From Burkholderia sp. Bp8992 (lineage in GTDB: Bacteria > Pseudomonadota > Gammaproteobacteria > Burkholderiales > Burkholderiaceae), in contig NZ_QTQI01000028.1 of the NCBI RefSeq assembly GCF_003853705.1, positions 1 to 64,000 of the forward strand: a stretch of DNA of 64,000 bases. The letters run 5' to 3'. Positions 49,033 through 58,788 of the stretch are shown here, piece by piece. The stretch's first letter is position 1; each line of letters starts with the position of its first letter. The position numbers were made by a program, and so were the translations under genes. Below the pieces are notes generated by a model that worked only from the letters and a program-made list of their open reading frames with translations, searched no databases and was not told where the DNA came from.

Positions 49033-49751
49033 CCGCCGGCACGCTTTACCTCGTCCCGAACACGCTCGGCGAAGGCGACGAATCGATGCTCGCCGCCGTG
49101 CTGCCCGCTGCCGTCCAGGCACGCGCCGGCACGCTCGGCTATTACATCGGCGAGAACGCGAAAACGACGCGCGCGTTCCTGAAGAAGATCGGCACGACGC
49201 GCCCGATCCAGGAAATCGAGATCAGCGAACTGAACGTCAATACGCCGGCCGGCGCCATCGACCGGCTGCTCGCGCCCATCCTGGCCGGCGCGGACGCCGG
49301 CCTCGTGTCGGAGGCCGGCTGCCCCGCCGTCGCCGATCCCGGTGCGCTGCTGGTGCGCCGCGCGCACGAGCGCGGCGTGAAGGTCGTGCCGCTCGTCGGG
49401 CCGAGTTCGATCCTGCTCGCATTGATGGCGTCGGGCCTGAACGGCCAGAGCTTCGCGTTCAACGGCTACCTGCCGGTCGATGCGGCCGCGCGTGCGAAGC
49501 GCCTGCGCGAACTTGAACAACTGTCACGCAAAGCGCGCCAGACGCAGATCTTCATCGAAACGCCGTACCGGAATCACGCGATGCTCGACACGCTGGTCGC
49601 GACCTGCGCGCCGTCGACGCAGATCTGCGTCGCGGCCGACCTGACCCTCGCGACCGAGACGATCGCGAGCCGCACCGTGGCCGACTGGAAAAAGGCGCCT
49701 GCGCCGAATCTGCACAAGCGCCCGGCGATCTTCCTGCTGCTCGCCAACTGA
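49029..49751 (+). CDS. tetrapyrrole-methylase family SAM-dependent methyltransferase (RsmI-like)
   Basis: A 240-residue protein with [12 protein letters not shown] at the start, [23 protein letters not shown] (about 97-119), [20 protein letters not shown] and [13 protein letters not shown]. These resemble RsmI (16S C1402 2'-O-methyltransferase), but it is about 45 residues shorter and diverges at the N-terminus, so a genuine rsmI may exist elsewhere. Overlaps maf by 4 bases. Confidence 0.85.
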   Translation: MTAGTLYLVPNTLGEGDESMLAAVLPAAVQARAGTLGYYIGENAKTTRAFLKKIGTTRPIQEIEISELNVNTPAGAIDRLLAPILAGADAGLVSEAGCPAVADPGALLVRRAHERGVKVVPLVGPSSILLALMASGLNGQSFAFNGYLPVDAAARAKRLRELEQLSRKARQTQIFIETPYRNHAMLDTLVATCAPSTQICVAADLTLATETIASRTVADWKKAPAPNLHKRPAIFLLLAN

Positions 49752-49780
49752 CGCCGCGCCCGGCGATCGGTCAACTGGAA

Positions 49781-49801
49781 GGCGGGCCATCGCGGCCCGC
49801 C
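49781..49801. terminator. GC hairpin between convergent genes
   Basis: Stem GGCGGGCC/GGCCCGCC with loop ATCGC lies between two stop codons, but no T-run follows on either strand. Confidence 0.5.
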
Positions 49802-49809
49802 GCCAGCGG

Positions 49810-50802
49810 TCAGCGCAGGCTGACCGATGCACCGCCGGCCGTCAGCGCCTTCATCGCGGCACCACCGACGGCCGCGCCGAACTTGCGCGCGACACGGTTC
49901 GTCAGGCTTTCCTTCACCGTGTAATCGACGAGATCAGGTGCCTTCAGCACGTCGCGCGCGACCGTGTCGGTCGTGCCGTAGCCGTCGGCGAGCCCGAGCT
50001 CGACGCTCTTCTCGCCCGTCCAGAACAGGCCCGAGAACATGTCGGGGGTTTCGTGCAGCCGCTTGCCGCGGCCGTCCTTCACGGCCTTGATGAACTGCGC
50101 GTGCACCTGGTCGAGCAGCGCCTGCGCGTGCGTGTCCATCTTCGGCGTCTCCGGCGAGAACGGATCGTAGAAGCCCTTGTTTTCACCTGACGTATGCAGG
50201 CGGCGCTCGACGCCGAGCTTGCCCATCAGCCCGGTGAAACCGAAACCGTCCATCAGCACGCCGATCGACCCGACGATGCTCGCCTTGTCGACGAAGATCT
50301 TGTCGGCCGCGGCCGCGATGTAATAGCCGCCCGAGGCACACATGTCGGTCACGACGACGTACAGCGGCTTGTCCGGATGCTTCGCGCGCAGCCGCCGGAT
50401 CTCGTCGTAAACCATGCCGGCCTGCACGGGGCTGCCGCCCGGGCTGTTGATCCGCAGCACGACGCCGACCGTGCCGTCGTCGTCGAACGCGGCGTCGAGC
50501 GCCGTGTTGATGTCGTCGGCGTTCGCGTTGACGCCGGCCGCGATCTCGCCGTCGATCGTCACGAGCGCCGTATGCCGCCCGCTCGACGAAAACTTCGAAT
50601 CGCTCGAGAAATCGATCAGCGCGAACGCGAACAGCACGAACACGCCGAGGAACGCGAAGCGGAAGAAGATTTTCCAGCGCCGCGCCGCACGCTGCTCCTT
50701 GACGGCCGCGAGCGCGATCCGCTCGAGCGCCGCGCGCTCCCAGCTCGGTTCACGGTTGTCGGGACGGGAGGAGGAATCCGGGGAATTCGGTTGGTCGGCC
50801 AT
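49810..50802 (-). CDS. sppA: signal peptide peptidase-like S49 protease
   Basis: A 330-residue inner-membrane protease with one N-terminal helix (about 46-66). The catalytic Ser is in MCASGGYYIA (about 156) and the Lys in DKASIVGSIGVLMDG (about 208). It clears signal peptides and membrane proteins. Length is that of the short SppA form. Confidence 0.93.
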   Translation of the reverse strand: MADQPNSPDSSSRPDNREPSWERAALERIALAAVKEQRAARRWKIFFRFAFLGVFVLFAFALIDFSSDSKFSSSGRHTALVTIDGEIAAGVNANADDINTALDAAFDDDGTVGVVLRINSPGGSPVQAGMVYDEIRRLRAKHPDKPLYVVVTDMCASGGYYIAAAADKIFVDKASIVGSIGVLMDGFGFTGLMGKLGVERRLHTSGENKGFYDPFSPETPKMDTHAQALLDQVHAQFIKAVKDGRGKRLHETPDMFSGLFWTGEKSVELGLADGYGTTDTVARDVLKAPDLVDYTVKESLTNRVARKFGAAVGGAAMKALTAGGASVSLR

Positions 50803-50814
50803 GCAGTAGTGTCG

Positions 50815-51216
50815 TCAGTCGGTCGTGGCGGGAGTGGCCGGATACAGGTCGGCATCCGGTACCCAGAATACCGCACGGCCGTCGGGCGTGTCGCGTTCGT
50901 CGACCTCGACCGGCCGCAGGCGGCCGCCGCGGCACGGCCCGCCGACGCACTTGCCGGTGTCCGGCGCGTAGATCGCGCCGTGCGTCGCGCACATCAGGTA
51001 AAGGCCCGACGACTCGAAGAACTGCCCTTCGGCCCAGTCGAGCTCCATCGGCACGTGCGCGCAGCGGTTCAGGTAGCCGTAGGCGCGCCCTTCGTAGCGC
51101 ACGAAGAACACGACGGCCTGCTCGCCGCGCAGCGTCGCGTCGACGCGCACGCCGGCACCGCCGTCGCTCAGCGCGTCCGATGCGCATACGCGCACGGCGT
51201 CCGGTGCCGTGCTCAT
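50815..51216 (-). CDS. Rieske [2Fe-2S] protein
   Basis: A 133-residue ferredoxin-like protein with the Rieske cluster ligands C-x-H (CAHV) and C-x2-H (CATHG) spaced 17 residues apart. It has no membrane helix, so it is soluble. Its start overlaps the HAD gene stop by 4 bases. It may donate electrons to an oxygenase or have a maintenance role; its partner is unknown. Confidence 0.92.
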   Translation of the reverse strand: MSTAPDAVRVCASDALSDGGAGVRVDATLRGEQAVVFFVRYEGRAYGYLNRCAHVPMELDWAEGQFFESSGLYLMCATHGAIYAPDTGKCVGGPCRGGRLRPVEVDERDTPDGRAVFWVPDADLYPATPATTD

Positions 51217-51872
51217 GCGTACTCCCTCAGCCATTCGGCCAGCGCGCTGACATCAGGCGCCACGAAGCGCGGCGCCAGCGCCGCCAGCGCATCGGCCGGG
51301 TGCGCGCCGTACGCGACACCGACGCCGGCCGCACCGGCGCTCGCGGCCATCTGCAGGTCGTGCGTCGTGTCGCCGATCATCACGGTGCGTGCGAGGTCCT
51401 GCCCCAATTCCCGCGACAACTCGTGCAGCATCGCCGGGTGCGGCTTCGAGAACGTCTCGTCCGCGCAGCGCGTCGCGTCGAACACGCTCGTCAGCTTCGA
51501 CTGGTCGAGGACGCGATTCAGCCCCACCCGACCCTTGCCGGTCGCCACCGCGAGCAGGTAGCCCGTGTCGCGCAGTTCGGCGAGCAGCTCGCGCACGCCG
51601 GCGAACAGCTCGATGCGCTGGTCGTCGAGCAGATAGTGATAGCGGTAGCGCTCGGCCAGCCGCGCATAGTCGGACGGATCGAGGGTCGGAGCGGTAATCT
51701 GCAGCGCATCGCGCAGGCCGAGGCCGATCACGTAGCGCGACGCCTCGTCGGACGGCGTGGGCAGGCCGAGATCACGGCATGCGGCCTGGATGCTGTGCGC
51801 GATGTGCGCAGTCGAATCCATCAGCGTGCCGTCCCAGTCGAAGACGATCAGGTCAAATTGCTGTCGAGCCAT
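51213..51872 (-). CDS. HAD hydrolase, phosphoglycolate phosphatase-like
   Basis: A 219-residue haloacid dehalogenase subfamily IA protein. FDWDGTLMDST (motif I, about 9-19), GKGRVGLNRVL (motif II), KPHPAMLHEL (Lys), and GDTTHDLQMAASAG (motif IV) are clear. Phosphoglycolate or another phosphomonoester may be the substrate. The gene lies 5 bp after rluC, which often neighbours a HAD hydrolase, and before the Rieske gene. Confidence 0.93.
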   Translation of the reverse strand: MARQQFDLIVFDWDGTLMDSTAHIAHSIQAACRDLGLPTPSDEASRYVIGLGLRDALQITAPTLDPSDYARLAERYRYHYLLDDQRIELFAGVRELLAELRDTGYLLAVATGKGRVGLNRVLDQSKLTSVFDATRCADETFSKPHPAMLHELSRELGQDLARTVMIGDTTHDLQMAASAGAAGVGVAYGAHPADALAALAPRFVAPDVSALAEWLREYA

Positions 51873-51877
51873 GCGGT

Positions 51878-52882
51878 TCAGGCGGTATCGCGCAATGCGC
51901 TGAGTTGATCGAGGAAACGCCGGCAGTCGTCCGGCAGCGGCGCGTCGAACTGCAGCGCCTCGCCGGTGATCGGATGGGCAAGCCGCAGCCGGTGTGCATG
52001 CAGGAACATCCGCTTCAGCGACGGTTGCGCGTTCGCGCGCGCCAGCGCCTTGTTCAGTGCGAAATCGCCATACTTGGCGTCGCCGGCGATCGGCAGGCCG
52101 AGATGCGCGAGGTGCACGCGGATCTGATGGGTCCGACCCGTTTTGAGTTCCGCTTCGACAAGCACATAGTCGGACCAGCGGTCGACGAGGTTGAACACCG
52201 TATGCGACGGCAGCCCGTCGTCCTGCACGCGCACGCGGCGCTCGCCTTCCGGGGTCGAATACTTGAACAGCGGCGCCTTCACCGCGCGGCGACGGCCCCA
52301 ATCGGGCTGCCATTCGCCGTGCGCGCACGCGAAGTAGCGCTTGTCCATCCGGTTCTCGCGGATCTGTTCGTGCAGGCCGACCAGCGCCGTGCGCTTCTTC
52401 GCGAGCATCAGGATCCCGGACGTCTCGCGGTCGAGCCGGTGTACGAGCTCGAGGAATTTCGCGCGCGGGCGCGCCTGGCGCATCTGCTCGATCACGCCGA
52501 ACGCGACGCCGCTGCCGCCGTGGACCGCGACGCCGGCCGGCTTGTCGATGACGAGCATCGCGTCGTCCTCGTACAGCACGGGGAAATTGGCGGGCGGCAC
52601 GACCGGCGTGTCGGCGCGCGCGAGGTCTGCGGCCGCCACGCGCACCGGCGGCACGCGGACGAGGTCGCCAAGCTCGAGGCGGTACTGCGCGTCGATCCGG
52701 CCCTTGTTGACGCGCACTTCGCCGCTGCGGAGGATCCGGTAGATATGGCTTTTCGGCACGCCTTTACAGACGCGCAACAGGAAGTTGTCGATCCGCTGAC
52801 CGGCCGAGTTTTCGTCGATCTCGATCATCGATACCTGGCCGCTTGCGACCGAATTCTGGGATATTTTGCCTAACTCATTCAT
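51878..52882 (-). CDS. rluC: 23S rRNA pseudouridine synthase RluC
   Basis: A 334-residue enzyme converting U955, U2504 and U2580 of 23S rRNA. An S4 domain (about 24-80) precedes the catalytic domain with HRLDRETSG (Asp, about 148-156) and TGRTHQIRVH. The ATG at 52882 is the longest start; an internal ATG at 52828 (MIEIDENSAGQRID), which has AGG upstream, is also plausible. Head of the rluC-HAD-Rieske-sppA unit. Confidence 0.95.
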   Translation of the reverse strand: MNELGKISQNSVASGQVSMIEIDENSAGQRIDNFLLRVCKGVPKSHIYRILRSGEVRVNKGRIDAQYRLELGDLVRVPPVRVAAADLARADTPVVPPANFPVLYEDDAMLVIDKPAGVAVHGGSGVAFGVIEQMRQARPRAKFLELVHRLDRETSGILMLAKKRTALVGLHEQIRENRMDKRYFACAHGEWQPDWGRRRAVKAPLFKYSTPEGERRVRVQDDGLPSHTVFNLVDRWSDYVLVEAELKTGRTHQIRVHLAHLGLPIAGDAKYGDFALNKALARANAQPSLKRMFLHAHRLRLAHPITGEALQFDAPLPDDCRRFLDQLSALRDTA

Positions 52883-53604
52883 ACTGAATATAATTTTGCC
52901 CAGCCTGACGTTGAGGGTGGCCTGACCGGCCGGCCCCGGCTGAATCGGGCAAGGCGCAAGCGCAAACCGCTATTTTACTTGCGCCGGGGGTCCGCTGCTC
53001 ACCCCTAATCAAAGAGATGCAGCAAGTTGCACGCACGGCGCCGCCCGTCGGCAAGGATCGCGCCCACAGGCGGATTCGGTCGGCAAGGCGCCGCGGTAAC
53101 GGAAAGTTGGTTGAAAAGAATTTGATCGGCAGCCCGACGGCGCGAGGTGCGTCCGCAGGCTGCCGGTTGCGAAAATTACGGCGTTGCGCCCGATTTGGTC
53201 CCGCGAAGCGTGCGGGGCTTGGCGACGTCAAACCAGGGAAGTACACCCCAAGCGGGAAAGTCGGGCTGGATTCGATACTCCCCGCTGCGGCCCAAGCCGC
53301 AGCATCTGCCGCCCGTCGGCGCGCGCGACGCATTGCGCGCGCCCGTGGCAATGCCCGGACTCAGGCTTAGCGCGCTTTTGCAGCGTGCGGTGTGTGAACG
53401 CCGTGCTTTGAAGCCGTATTCGCAGGTGCCCTATGGCCGCCGGCCCCGTCTTTCGGGCCCAAGCGCCTCTTCAGGCAATTCTCCCCGCCATCGTTCCCGC
53501 TCCAGCGTGCTCGTGACAACACAACAAGGTGCGGCCTGCCGTCGTTCCCGCTCTCGCGACTGACAACCGCGAGGCGCCGGTAGCGGAGCCGCCTGGAGTC
53601 GTTC
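52883..53604 (+). other. divergent promoter and long rne leader
   Basis: A 722-bp gap with no credible gene. The first 60 bp are AT-rich with TATATT on the minus strand, probably the rluC promoter. The remainder would give RNase E mRNA a leader of several hundred nucleotides. E. coli rne has a 361-nt leader through which RNase E controls its own decay. An imperfect duplicated element lies at 53491-53567. TGGAG precedes the rne start by 6 bases. Confidence 0.55.
53491..53567 (+). repeat. imperfect direct repeat in rne leader
   Basis: Two copies, 53491-53520 and 53542-53567, share TCGTTCCCGCTC at one end and TGACAAC at the other, with variation inside. They end 38 bp before the rne ATG and 5 bp... 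of spacing differs between them. They could form alternative structures or be a protein or RNase E site. Confidence 0.6.
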
Positions 53605-56600
53605 ATGAAACGCATGCTGTTCAATGCGACGCAGCAGGAGGAGCTGCGCGTCGCCATCGTCGATGGGCAAAAGCTCATCGACATCGACATCGAAACCGCC
53701 GGGCGCGAACAGCGCAAGGGCAATATCTACAAAGGTGTCATCACCCGCATCGAGCCGTCGCTCGAAGCGTGCTTCGTCAACTACGGCGAAGACCGCCACG
53801 GCTTCCTGCCGTTCAAGGAAGTCGCCCGCCAGTACTTCAAGGAAGGCATCGACATGCGCTCCGCGCGCATCCAGGATGCCCTGCGCGAAGGCCAGGAGCT
53901 GATCGTTCAGGTCGAGAAGGAAGAGCGTGGCAACAAGGGCGCCGCCCTCACCACCTTCATCTCGCTCGCCGGCCGTTACCTCGTGCTGATGCCGAACAAC
54001 CCGCGCGGCGGCGGCGTGTCGCGCCGGATCGAAGGCGACGAGCGCCAGGAACTGCGCGAAACGATGGCGCAGCTGCAGATTCCGGACGGCATGAGCATGA
54101 TCGCCCGTACCGCGGGCATCGGCCGCAGCGCCGAGGAACTGCAGTGGGACCTGAACTACCTGCTGCAACTGTGGCGCGCGATCGAGGCTGCCTCGCAAAG
54201 CGGCAACGCGGGCCAGCCGATGCTGATCTATCTGGAATCGAGCCTCGTGATTCGCGCGATCCGGGACTATTTCCAGCCCGATATCGGCGAAATCCTGATC
54301 GACACGAACGAAATCCACGATCAGGCCCGTGCGTTCATGGACATCGTGATGCCGGACAACGTCGCGAAGGTGAAGCGCTACCACGACGACGTGCCGCTGT
54401 TCTCGCGGTTCCAGATCGAGCACCAGATCGAAACCGCATACTCGCGCACGGTGCCGCTGCCGTCGGGCGGTGCGATCGTGATCGACCACACCGAAGCGCT
54501 CGTCGCGATCGACGTGAACTCGGCGCGCGCGACCAAGGGCGCGGACATCGAGGAAACGGCGACCCGCACGAACCTCGAAGCGGCCGACGAAGTCGCCCGC
54601 CAGCTGCGCCTGCGCGACCTCGGCGGCCTGATCGTGATCGATTTCATCGACATGGAATCGGCCAAGAGCCAGCGTGAAGTCGAGCAGCGCCTGAAGGACG
54701 CGCTCAAGCACGACCGTGCGCGCGTGCAGATGGGCAAGATCTCCCGCTTCGGCCTGATGGAGCTGTCGCGCCAGCGCCTGCGTCCGGCCCTGTCGGAAGG
54801 CAGCCACGTGACGTGCCCGCGCTGTAACGGCACCGGCCACATCCGCGACACCGAATCGTCCGCGCTGCAGGTCCTGCGGATCATTCAGGAAGAAGCGATG
54901 AAGGAAAACACCGCGGCGATCCACTGCCAGGTGCCGGTCGAGGTGACCGCCTTCCTGCTGAACGAGAAGCGTCAGGAAATCAACAAGATCGAGTCGCGCT
55001 TCAAGGTCGGCATTGTGCTGATCCCGAACAAGCACCTCGATACGCCGCACTACAAGCTCGAGCGCCTGCGTCACGACGATGCGCGCCTCGACGATCCGCG
55101 CGCGTCGTGGAAGATGGCCGAGGAAGCGGCCCGCGAACTCGAGTCGGAAACCGGCTACAGCAAGCGCGCGGCAGAAGTGAAGCCGAAGCAGGAAGCCGCA
55201 GTCAAGGGCATCACGCCCGAGCGTCCGGCCCCGAGCCCGGCACCGCAGCGTCCGGTCGAACCGGTTGCCGCACCCGCCCCTGTCGCCGCGGCAAGCGGCG
55301 GCTTCATCGGCTGGCTGAAGGGCCTGTTCGGCGTGTCGCCGGCGCCGGCGCCCGCACCGGTTGCTCCGGCACCGGTGAAGGAGCAGGCAGCCCGTCCGGC
55401 CCGCGAGCGGACCGAGAAGACCGAGCAGCGCGGCGGCGATCGCAATCGCAACCGTCGTGGCGGCACGCAGCAGGCGCAAGGCGGCCGCGACCAGGCAGCG
55501 GCAGGCCGTGGCCAGTCGCAACGCCAGGAGCGCGAAGGCAAGGAAGTGCGCGAACCGCGTGAAGGCCGCGAGCCGCGCGAAGGTCGCGAGCCGCGTGAAG
55601 GTCGCGAAAGCCGCGAAGGTCGTGAAGGCCGCGAAGGTCGTGAGGGGCGCGAAGGTCGTGAGGGCCGTGGCCCGCGCGAAGGCCGCGAACCGCGCGAGCC
55701 GCGTGAAAGCCGTGAGCCGCGCGAACCGCGTGAAAGCCGTGAGCCGCGCGAACCGCGTGAGAACCGCGAGCCGCGCGAACGCGCCGAGCAGCCGGAAGCC
55801 GTCGAGGCAGCCGGCCGTGGCGAACGCCAGGAACGCGGCGAGCGTCGCGAGCGCGGTGAGCGCCGCAAGCCGACCCAGCATGCGGCCACGCTCGAGACCG
55901 TCAACCGCGGTGAAAACCACCCGGAACCGGAAGACGACAAGGCCGTCGCAGAGGCGCTGCCCGGCGCCGACCTGGCAGCCGATGCGGAAGCCGGCGCGCG
56001 TGATGGCGAAGAACGTCGTCGTCGCCGTCGCGGCCGCCGCGGCGGTCGTCGCGAACGCGACGAAGACGGCGCAGTCGTCGACCAGGCCGAGCAAGGCGCG
56101 GACGGCGAAGCAGCCGTGCACGCCGTGACGCCGGAAGCACCGGCTGCTGTCGAACCGGCCCACACGGCCGCACCGGCAGTCGTCGCGGCCGTGGCGAGCG
56201 CCGTCGCCGTGGAAGCAGTCGTCGAGCAGCATGCTGCACCGGCCGCCGTCGAAACCCAGCCGGCACCGGCACCCGTCGAAGCTGCTCCGGTCGAGCCGGC
56301 CGTCGCCGCCCAGGCAGTGGAACCGGCGCCGGTTGCACCGGCCGTCGTCGCCGAAGCCGGCCCGGCTCCGGTCGAGGTTTCGCCGACCGACGCGTTCGAA
56401 GTGCCGGCAGTCCCGGCTGCGGCCCCGGCCGTCGTCGAGGCACCGCAGCCGGCACCCGTCGAGCAAGCCGCACCGGCCGTGGCGACCGAAGCCGCTCCGG
56501 TGGCTGTCGAGCCGGCACCGGTCGAAGCTGTGCCGGTCGAGGCCGTCGCAGCTCCGGCACCGGCAGCTGCTCCCGCGCAACCGGCAGCCGCGCCCGCTTC

Positions 56601-56787
56601 GGCGAGCCTGGATGTCGTGCTGGAGCAAGCCGGCCTCGTCTGGGTGAACACGGACGCCAGCAAGTTCGCCGCTGCGCAGGAAGCCGCGTCGCAACTGCCG
56701 CGCCCGGCCCGCGTGCCGCGTGAACGCAAGGCGCTGCCGCCGGCCGATACGGCCCCGATGCAGCAGGTCGAAACGACGCATCACTAA
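53605..56787 (+). CDS. rne: ribonuclease E
   Basis: A 1060-residue endoribonuclease and degradosome scaffold. The S1 domain is at about 37-120; catalytic D303 and D346 and the zinc-link cysteines C404 and C407 (TCPRCNGTG) fall at exactly the E. coli positions. After about residue 530 the protein is disordered: a REGREP-type repeat (about 642-727), an Arg-rich RNA-binding patch (about 800-816) and a Pro/Ala/Val-rich tail. This C-terminal half differs wholly from E. coli and should recruit different partners. The internal segment [10 protein letters not shown] (about 568-577) resembles a membrane-anchoring helix. Confidence 0.97.
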   Translation: MKRMLFNATQQEELRVAIVDGQKLIDIDIETAGREQRKGNIYKGVITRIEPSLEACFVNYGEDRHGFLPFKEVARQYFKEGIDMRSARIQDALREGQELIVQVEKEERGNKGAALTTFISLAGRYLVLMPNNPRGGGVSRRIEGDERQELRETMAQLQIPDGMSMIARTAGIGRSAEELQWDLNYLLQLWRAIEAASQSGNAGQPMLIYLESSLVIRAIRDYFQPDIGEILIDTNEIHDQARAFMDIVMPDNVAKVKRYHDDVPLFSRFQIEHQIETAYSRTVPLPSGGAIVIDHTEALVAIDVNSARATKGADIEETATRTNLEAADEVARQLRLRDLGGLIVIDFIDMESAKSQREVEQRLKDALKHDRARVQMGKISRFGLMELSRQRLRPALSEGSHVTCPRCNGTGHIRDTESSALQVLRIIQEEAMKENTAAIHCQVPVEVTAFLLNEKRQEINKIESRFKVGIVLIPNKHLDTPHYKLERLRHDDARLDDPRASWKMAEEAARELESETGYSKRAAEVKPKQEAAVKGITPERPAPSPAPQRPVEPVAAPAPVAAASGGFIGWLKGLFGVSPAPAPAPVAPAPVKEQAARPARERTEKTEQRGGDRNRNRRGGTQQAQGGRDQAAAGRGQSQRQEREGKEVREPREGREPREGREPREGRESREGREGREGREGREGREGRGPREGREPREPRESREPREPRESREPREPRENREPRERAEQPEAVEAAGRGERQERGERRERGERRKPTQHAATLETVNRGENHPEPEDDKAVAEALPGADLAADAEAGARDGEERRRRRRGRRGGRRERDEDGAVVDQAEQGADGEAAVHAVTPEAPAAVEPAHTAAPAVVAAVASAVAVEAVVEQHAAPAAVETQPAPAPVEAAPVEPAVAAQAVEPAPVAPAVVAEAGPAPVEVSPTDAFEVPAVPAAAPAVVEAPQPAPVEQAAPAVATEAAPVAVEPAPVEAVPVEAVAAPAPAAAPAQPAAAPASASLDVVLEQAGLVWVNTDASKFAAAQEAASQLPRPARVPRERKALPPADTAPMQQVETTHH
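55530..55785 (+). repeat. REGREP coding repeat inside rne
   Basis: About 85 codons of the rne tail are built from units like [18 protein letters not shown]. The DNA is a degenerate 9- or 12-bp repeat (CGCGAAGGC with variants), so copy number may vary among strains. Confidence 0.85.
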
Positions 56788-56805
56788 GTCGCATCACCTG
56801 ACCAG

Positions 56806-56834
56806 GAAAAGCCCGCCCCCGGCGGGCTTTTTCT
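56806..56834 (+). terminator. terminator after rne
   Basis: Stem AAGCCCGCC/GGCGGGCTT with CCC loop followed by T5; 19 bp past the stop codon. Confidence 0.95.
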
Positions 56835-56916
56835 TGTCCGCGCTGCGGGTTTCCGCCCACCGGACCAGCCGGCCGCTTGCGGCTAAAATAGAGGTCTGGT
56901 TCGCACTTCTTTCAAC

Positions 56917-58029
56917 ATGTCCCGACGCATCATTCCTCTTGCCGACGTCAGCGGGATGCCGGACGTCTCCGGCGTCGCGCATGCCCCAGACGGCACGCTG
57001 GCCGACACGTTCGCCAGGCCGCTGCGCGACTTGCGCATTTCGGTGACGGACCGCTGCAACTTCCGTTGCGTGTACTGCATGCCGCGTGCGGTCTTCGACA
57101 AGGACTACCCGTTCCTGCCGCACAGCGCACTGCTCACGCACGAGGAAATCGAGCGCGTGGCACGGCTCTTCGTCGCACATGGCGTCGAGAAGATCCGCAT
57201 CACCGGCGGCGAGCCGCTGCTGCGCAAGAATCTCGAATTCCTGATCGAGCGCCTCGCGCGGCTGACGACGCACGCCGGCCGCCCGCTCGACCTGACGCTG
57301 ACGACCAACGGCTCATTGCTGGCGCGCAAGGCGCGGGCACTGAAGGACGCCGGGCTCACACGCGTGACGGTCAGCCTCGATGCGCTCGACGATGCGCTGT
57401 TCAAGCGCATGAACGATGCCGAGTTCGCGAGCGCCGACGTCCTCGACGGCATCTTCGCCGCGCAGGCCGCGGGCCTTGCGCCGGTCAAGGTCAACATGGT
57501 CGTGAAGCGCGGCACCAACGACAGCGAGATCCTGCCGATGGCCGAGCGTTTCCGCGGCACCGGCGTGGTCCTGCGCTTCATCGAATACATGGACGTCGGC
57601 ACGTCGAACGGCTGGAACATGACCGAGGTGCTGCCGTCGGCCGACGTCGTCGCGCGGATCGCCGAACATTTCCCGCTGGTGCCGCTCGAGCCGCACACGG
57701 CGGCCGAAACCGCGCAACGCTGGGGCTACGCGGACGGCAGCGGCGAGATCGGCGTGATCTCGAGCGTCACGCAGGCGTTTTGCGGCGACTGCACGCGCGC
57801 ACGGCTGTCGACCGAAGGCAAGCTGTACCTGTGCCTGTTCGCGTCGACGGGTCACGACCTGCGCGCGCTCGTGCGCGGCGGCGCGAGCGACGCGGAGATC
57901 GCGACCGCAATTGCCCGCATCTGGCAGGCCCGCACCGACCGCTATTCGCAGCTGCGCGGCAGCGCGTCGGCCGAAGCCATGCCCGACGGCACAGGCAAGC
58001 GTGTCGAAATGTCGTATATCGGCGGCTGA
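56917..58029 (+). CDS. moaA: GTP 3',8-cyclase (molybdenum cofactor)
   Basis: A 370-residue radical SAM enzyme starting molybdopterin synthesis with MoaC. The first cluster is C47-x3-C51-x2-C54 ([10 protein letters not shown]), the SAM motif ITGGEP; the C-terminal cluster is [19 protein letters not shown]; the chain ends in GG, as MoaA needs. A TAAAAT at 56884-56889 is a possible -10. First gene of moaA-mobA-moeA. Confidence 0.97.
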   Translation: MSRRIIPLADVSGMPDVSGVAHAPDGTLADTFARPLRDLRISVTDRCNFRCVYCMPRAVFDKDYPFLPHSALLTHEEIERVARLFVAHGVEKIRITGGEPLLRKNLEFLIERLARLTTHAGRPLDLTLTTNGSLLARKARALKDAGLTRVTVSLDALDDALFKRMNDAEFASADVLDGIFAAQAAGLAPVKVNMVVKRGTNDSEILPMAERFRGTGVVLRFIEYMDVGTSNGWNMTEVLPSADVVARIAEHFPLVPLEPHTAAETAQRWGYADGSGEIGVISSVTQAFCGDCTRARLSTEGKLYLCLFASTGHDLRALVRGGASDAEIATAIARIWQARTDRYSQLRGSASAEAMPDGTGKRVEMSYIGG

Positions 58030-58058
58030 CGCACGCCGGCCCGTTCCGCTCTCGCACG

Positions 58059-58676
58059 ATGCCCGCTTCCGCCTCCCCGTCAATCACCGGCCTGCTGCTC
58101 GCAGGCGGGCGCGGCACGCGCATGGACGGCGTCGACAAGGGCCTGCAGCTGCTCGACGGCACGCCGCTCGCGCTGCACGTGCTGCGCCGGCTGTCGCCGC
58201 AGGTCGACGAGACGCTGATCAGCGCAAATCGCCATGCCGACCGCTATGCCGAACTCGGTGCGCCGTTCGATGCGCGCATCGTCGCGGACGAAACACCCGA
58301 CTTCCCCGGCCCGCTCGCGGGCCTGCTCGCCGGCATGCGGGCGGCGCGCGCGCCGCTCGTCGTGTGCTCGCCGTGCGATACGCCCTACCTGCCCGCCGAC
58401 CTCGTCGCGCGGCTGCGCGCAGCCCTCGACGCGCAACAGGCCGACATCGCGATGGCCGTGACCGTCGATGCAGCGCAGGCGCGCTCGCCGCAGCCGACGT
58501 TCGCGCTGCTGCGCACGTCGCTGGCCGACGACCTGGCCGCCCGGCTCACGGCCGGCGACCGCAAGGTGCGTGCGTGGTACGCACGCCACAAGACGGTCGA
58601 AGTCGAGTTTCGCGACGAGCGTGCGTTTTACAATGCCAACTCCTGGCAGGAACTCGCCGCGCTGGCCCGTCGCTGA
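58059..58676 (+). CDS. mobA: molybdenum cofactor guanylyltransferase
   Basis: A 205-residue nucleotidyltransferase adding GMP to the molybdenum cofactor. LLLAGGRGTRMDGVDKGLQ (about 12-30), FPGPLAGLLAGM, and CSPCDTPYLP are the family motifs. Starts 29 bp after moaA. Confidence 0.95.
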   Translation: MPASASPSITGLLLAGGRGTRMDGVDKGLQLLDGTPLALHVLRRLSPQVDETLISANRHADRYAELGAPFDARIVADETPDFPGPLAGLLAGMRAARAPLVVCSPCDTPYLPADLVARLRAALDAQQADIAMAVTVDAAQARSPQPTFALLRTSLADDLAARLTAGDRKVRAWYARHKTVEVEFRDERAFYNANSWQELAALARR

Positions 58677-58788
58677 CGGCGCACGCGCCGTTACCGCCCG
58701 GCACCCGCCGCACGCGAAACCCGCGTCCGGGCACCCTCCTTGCGCCACCGGCCACGAACCCGATACGCCTTGCGGCGCAGTCCGACTG

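Noticed and set aside
49029-49751. Naming the methyltransferase rsmI outright
   Set aside because: It is shorter than RsmI and divergent at the N-terminus, so only family level is supported.
53431-56784. A 1117-codon open frame opposite rne
   Set aside because: The antisense of the REGREP and Pro/Ala repeats keeps the frame open; composition is low complexity and no motif is seen.
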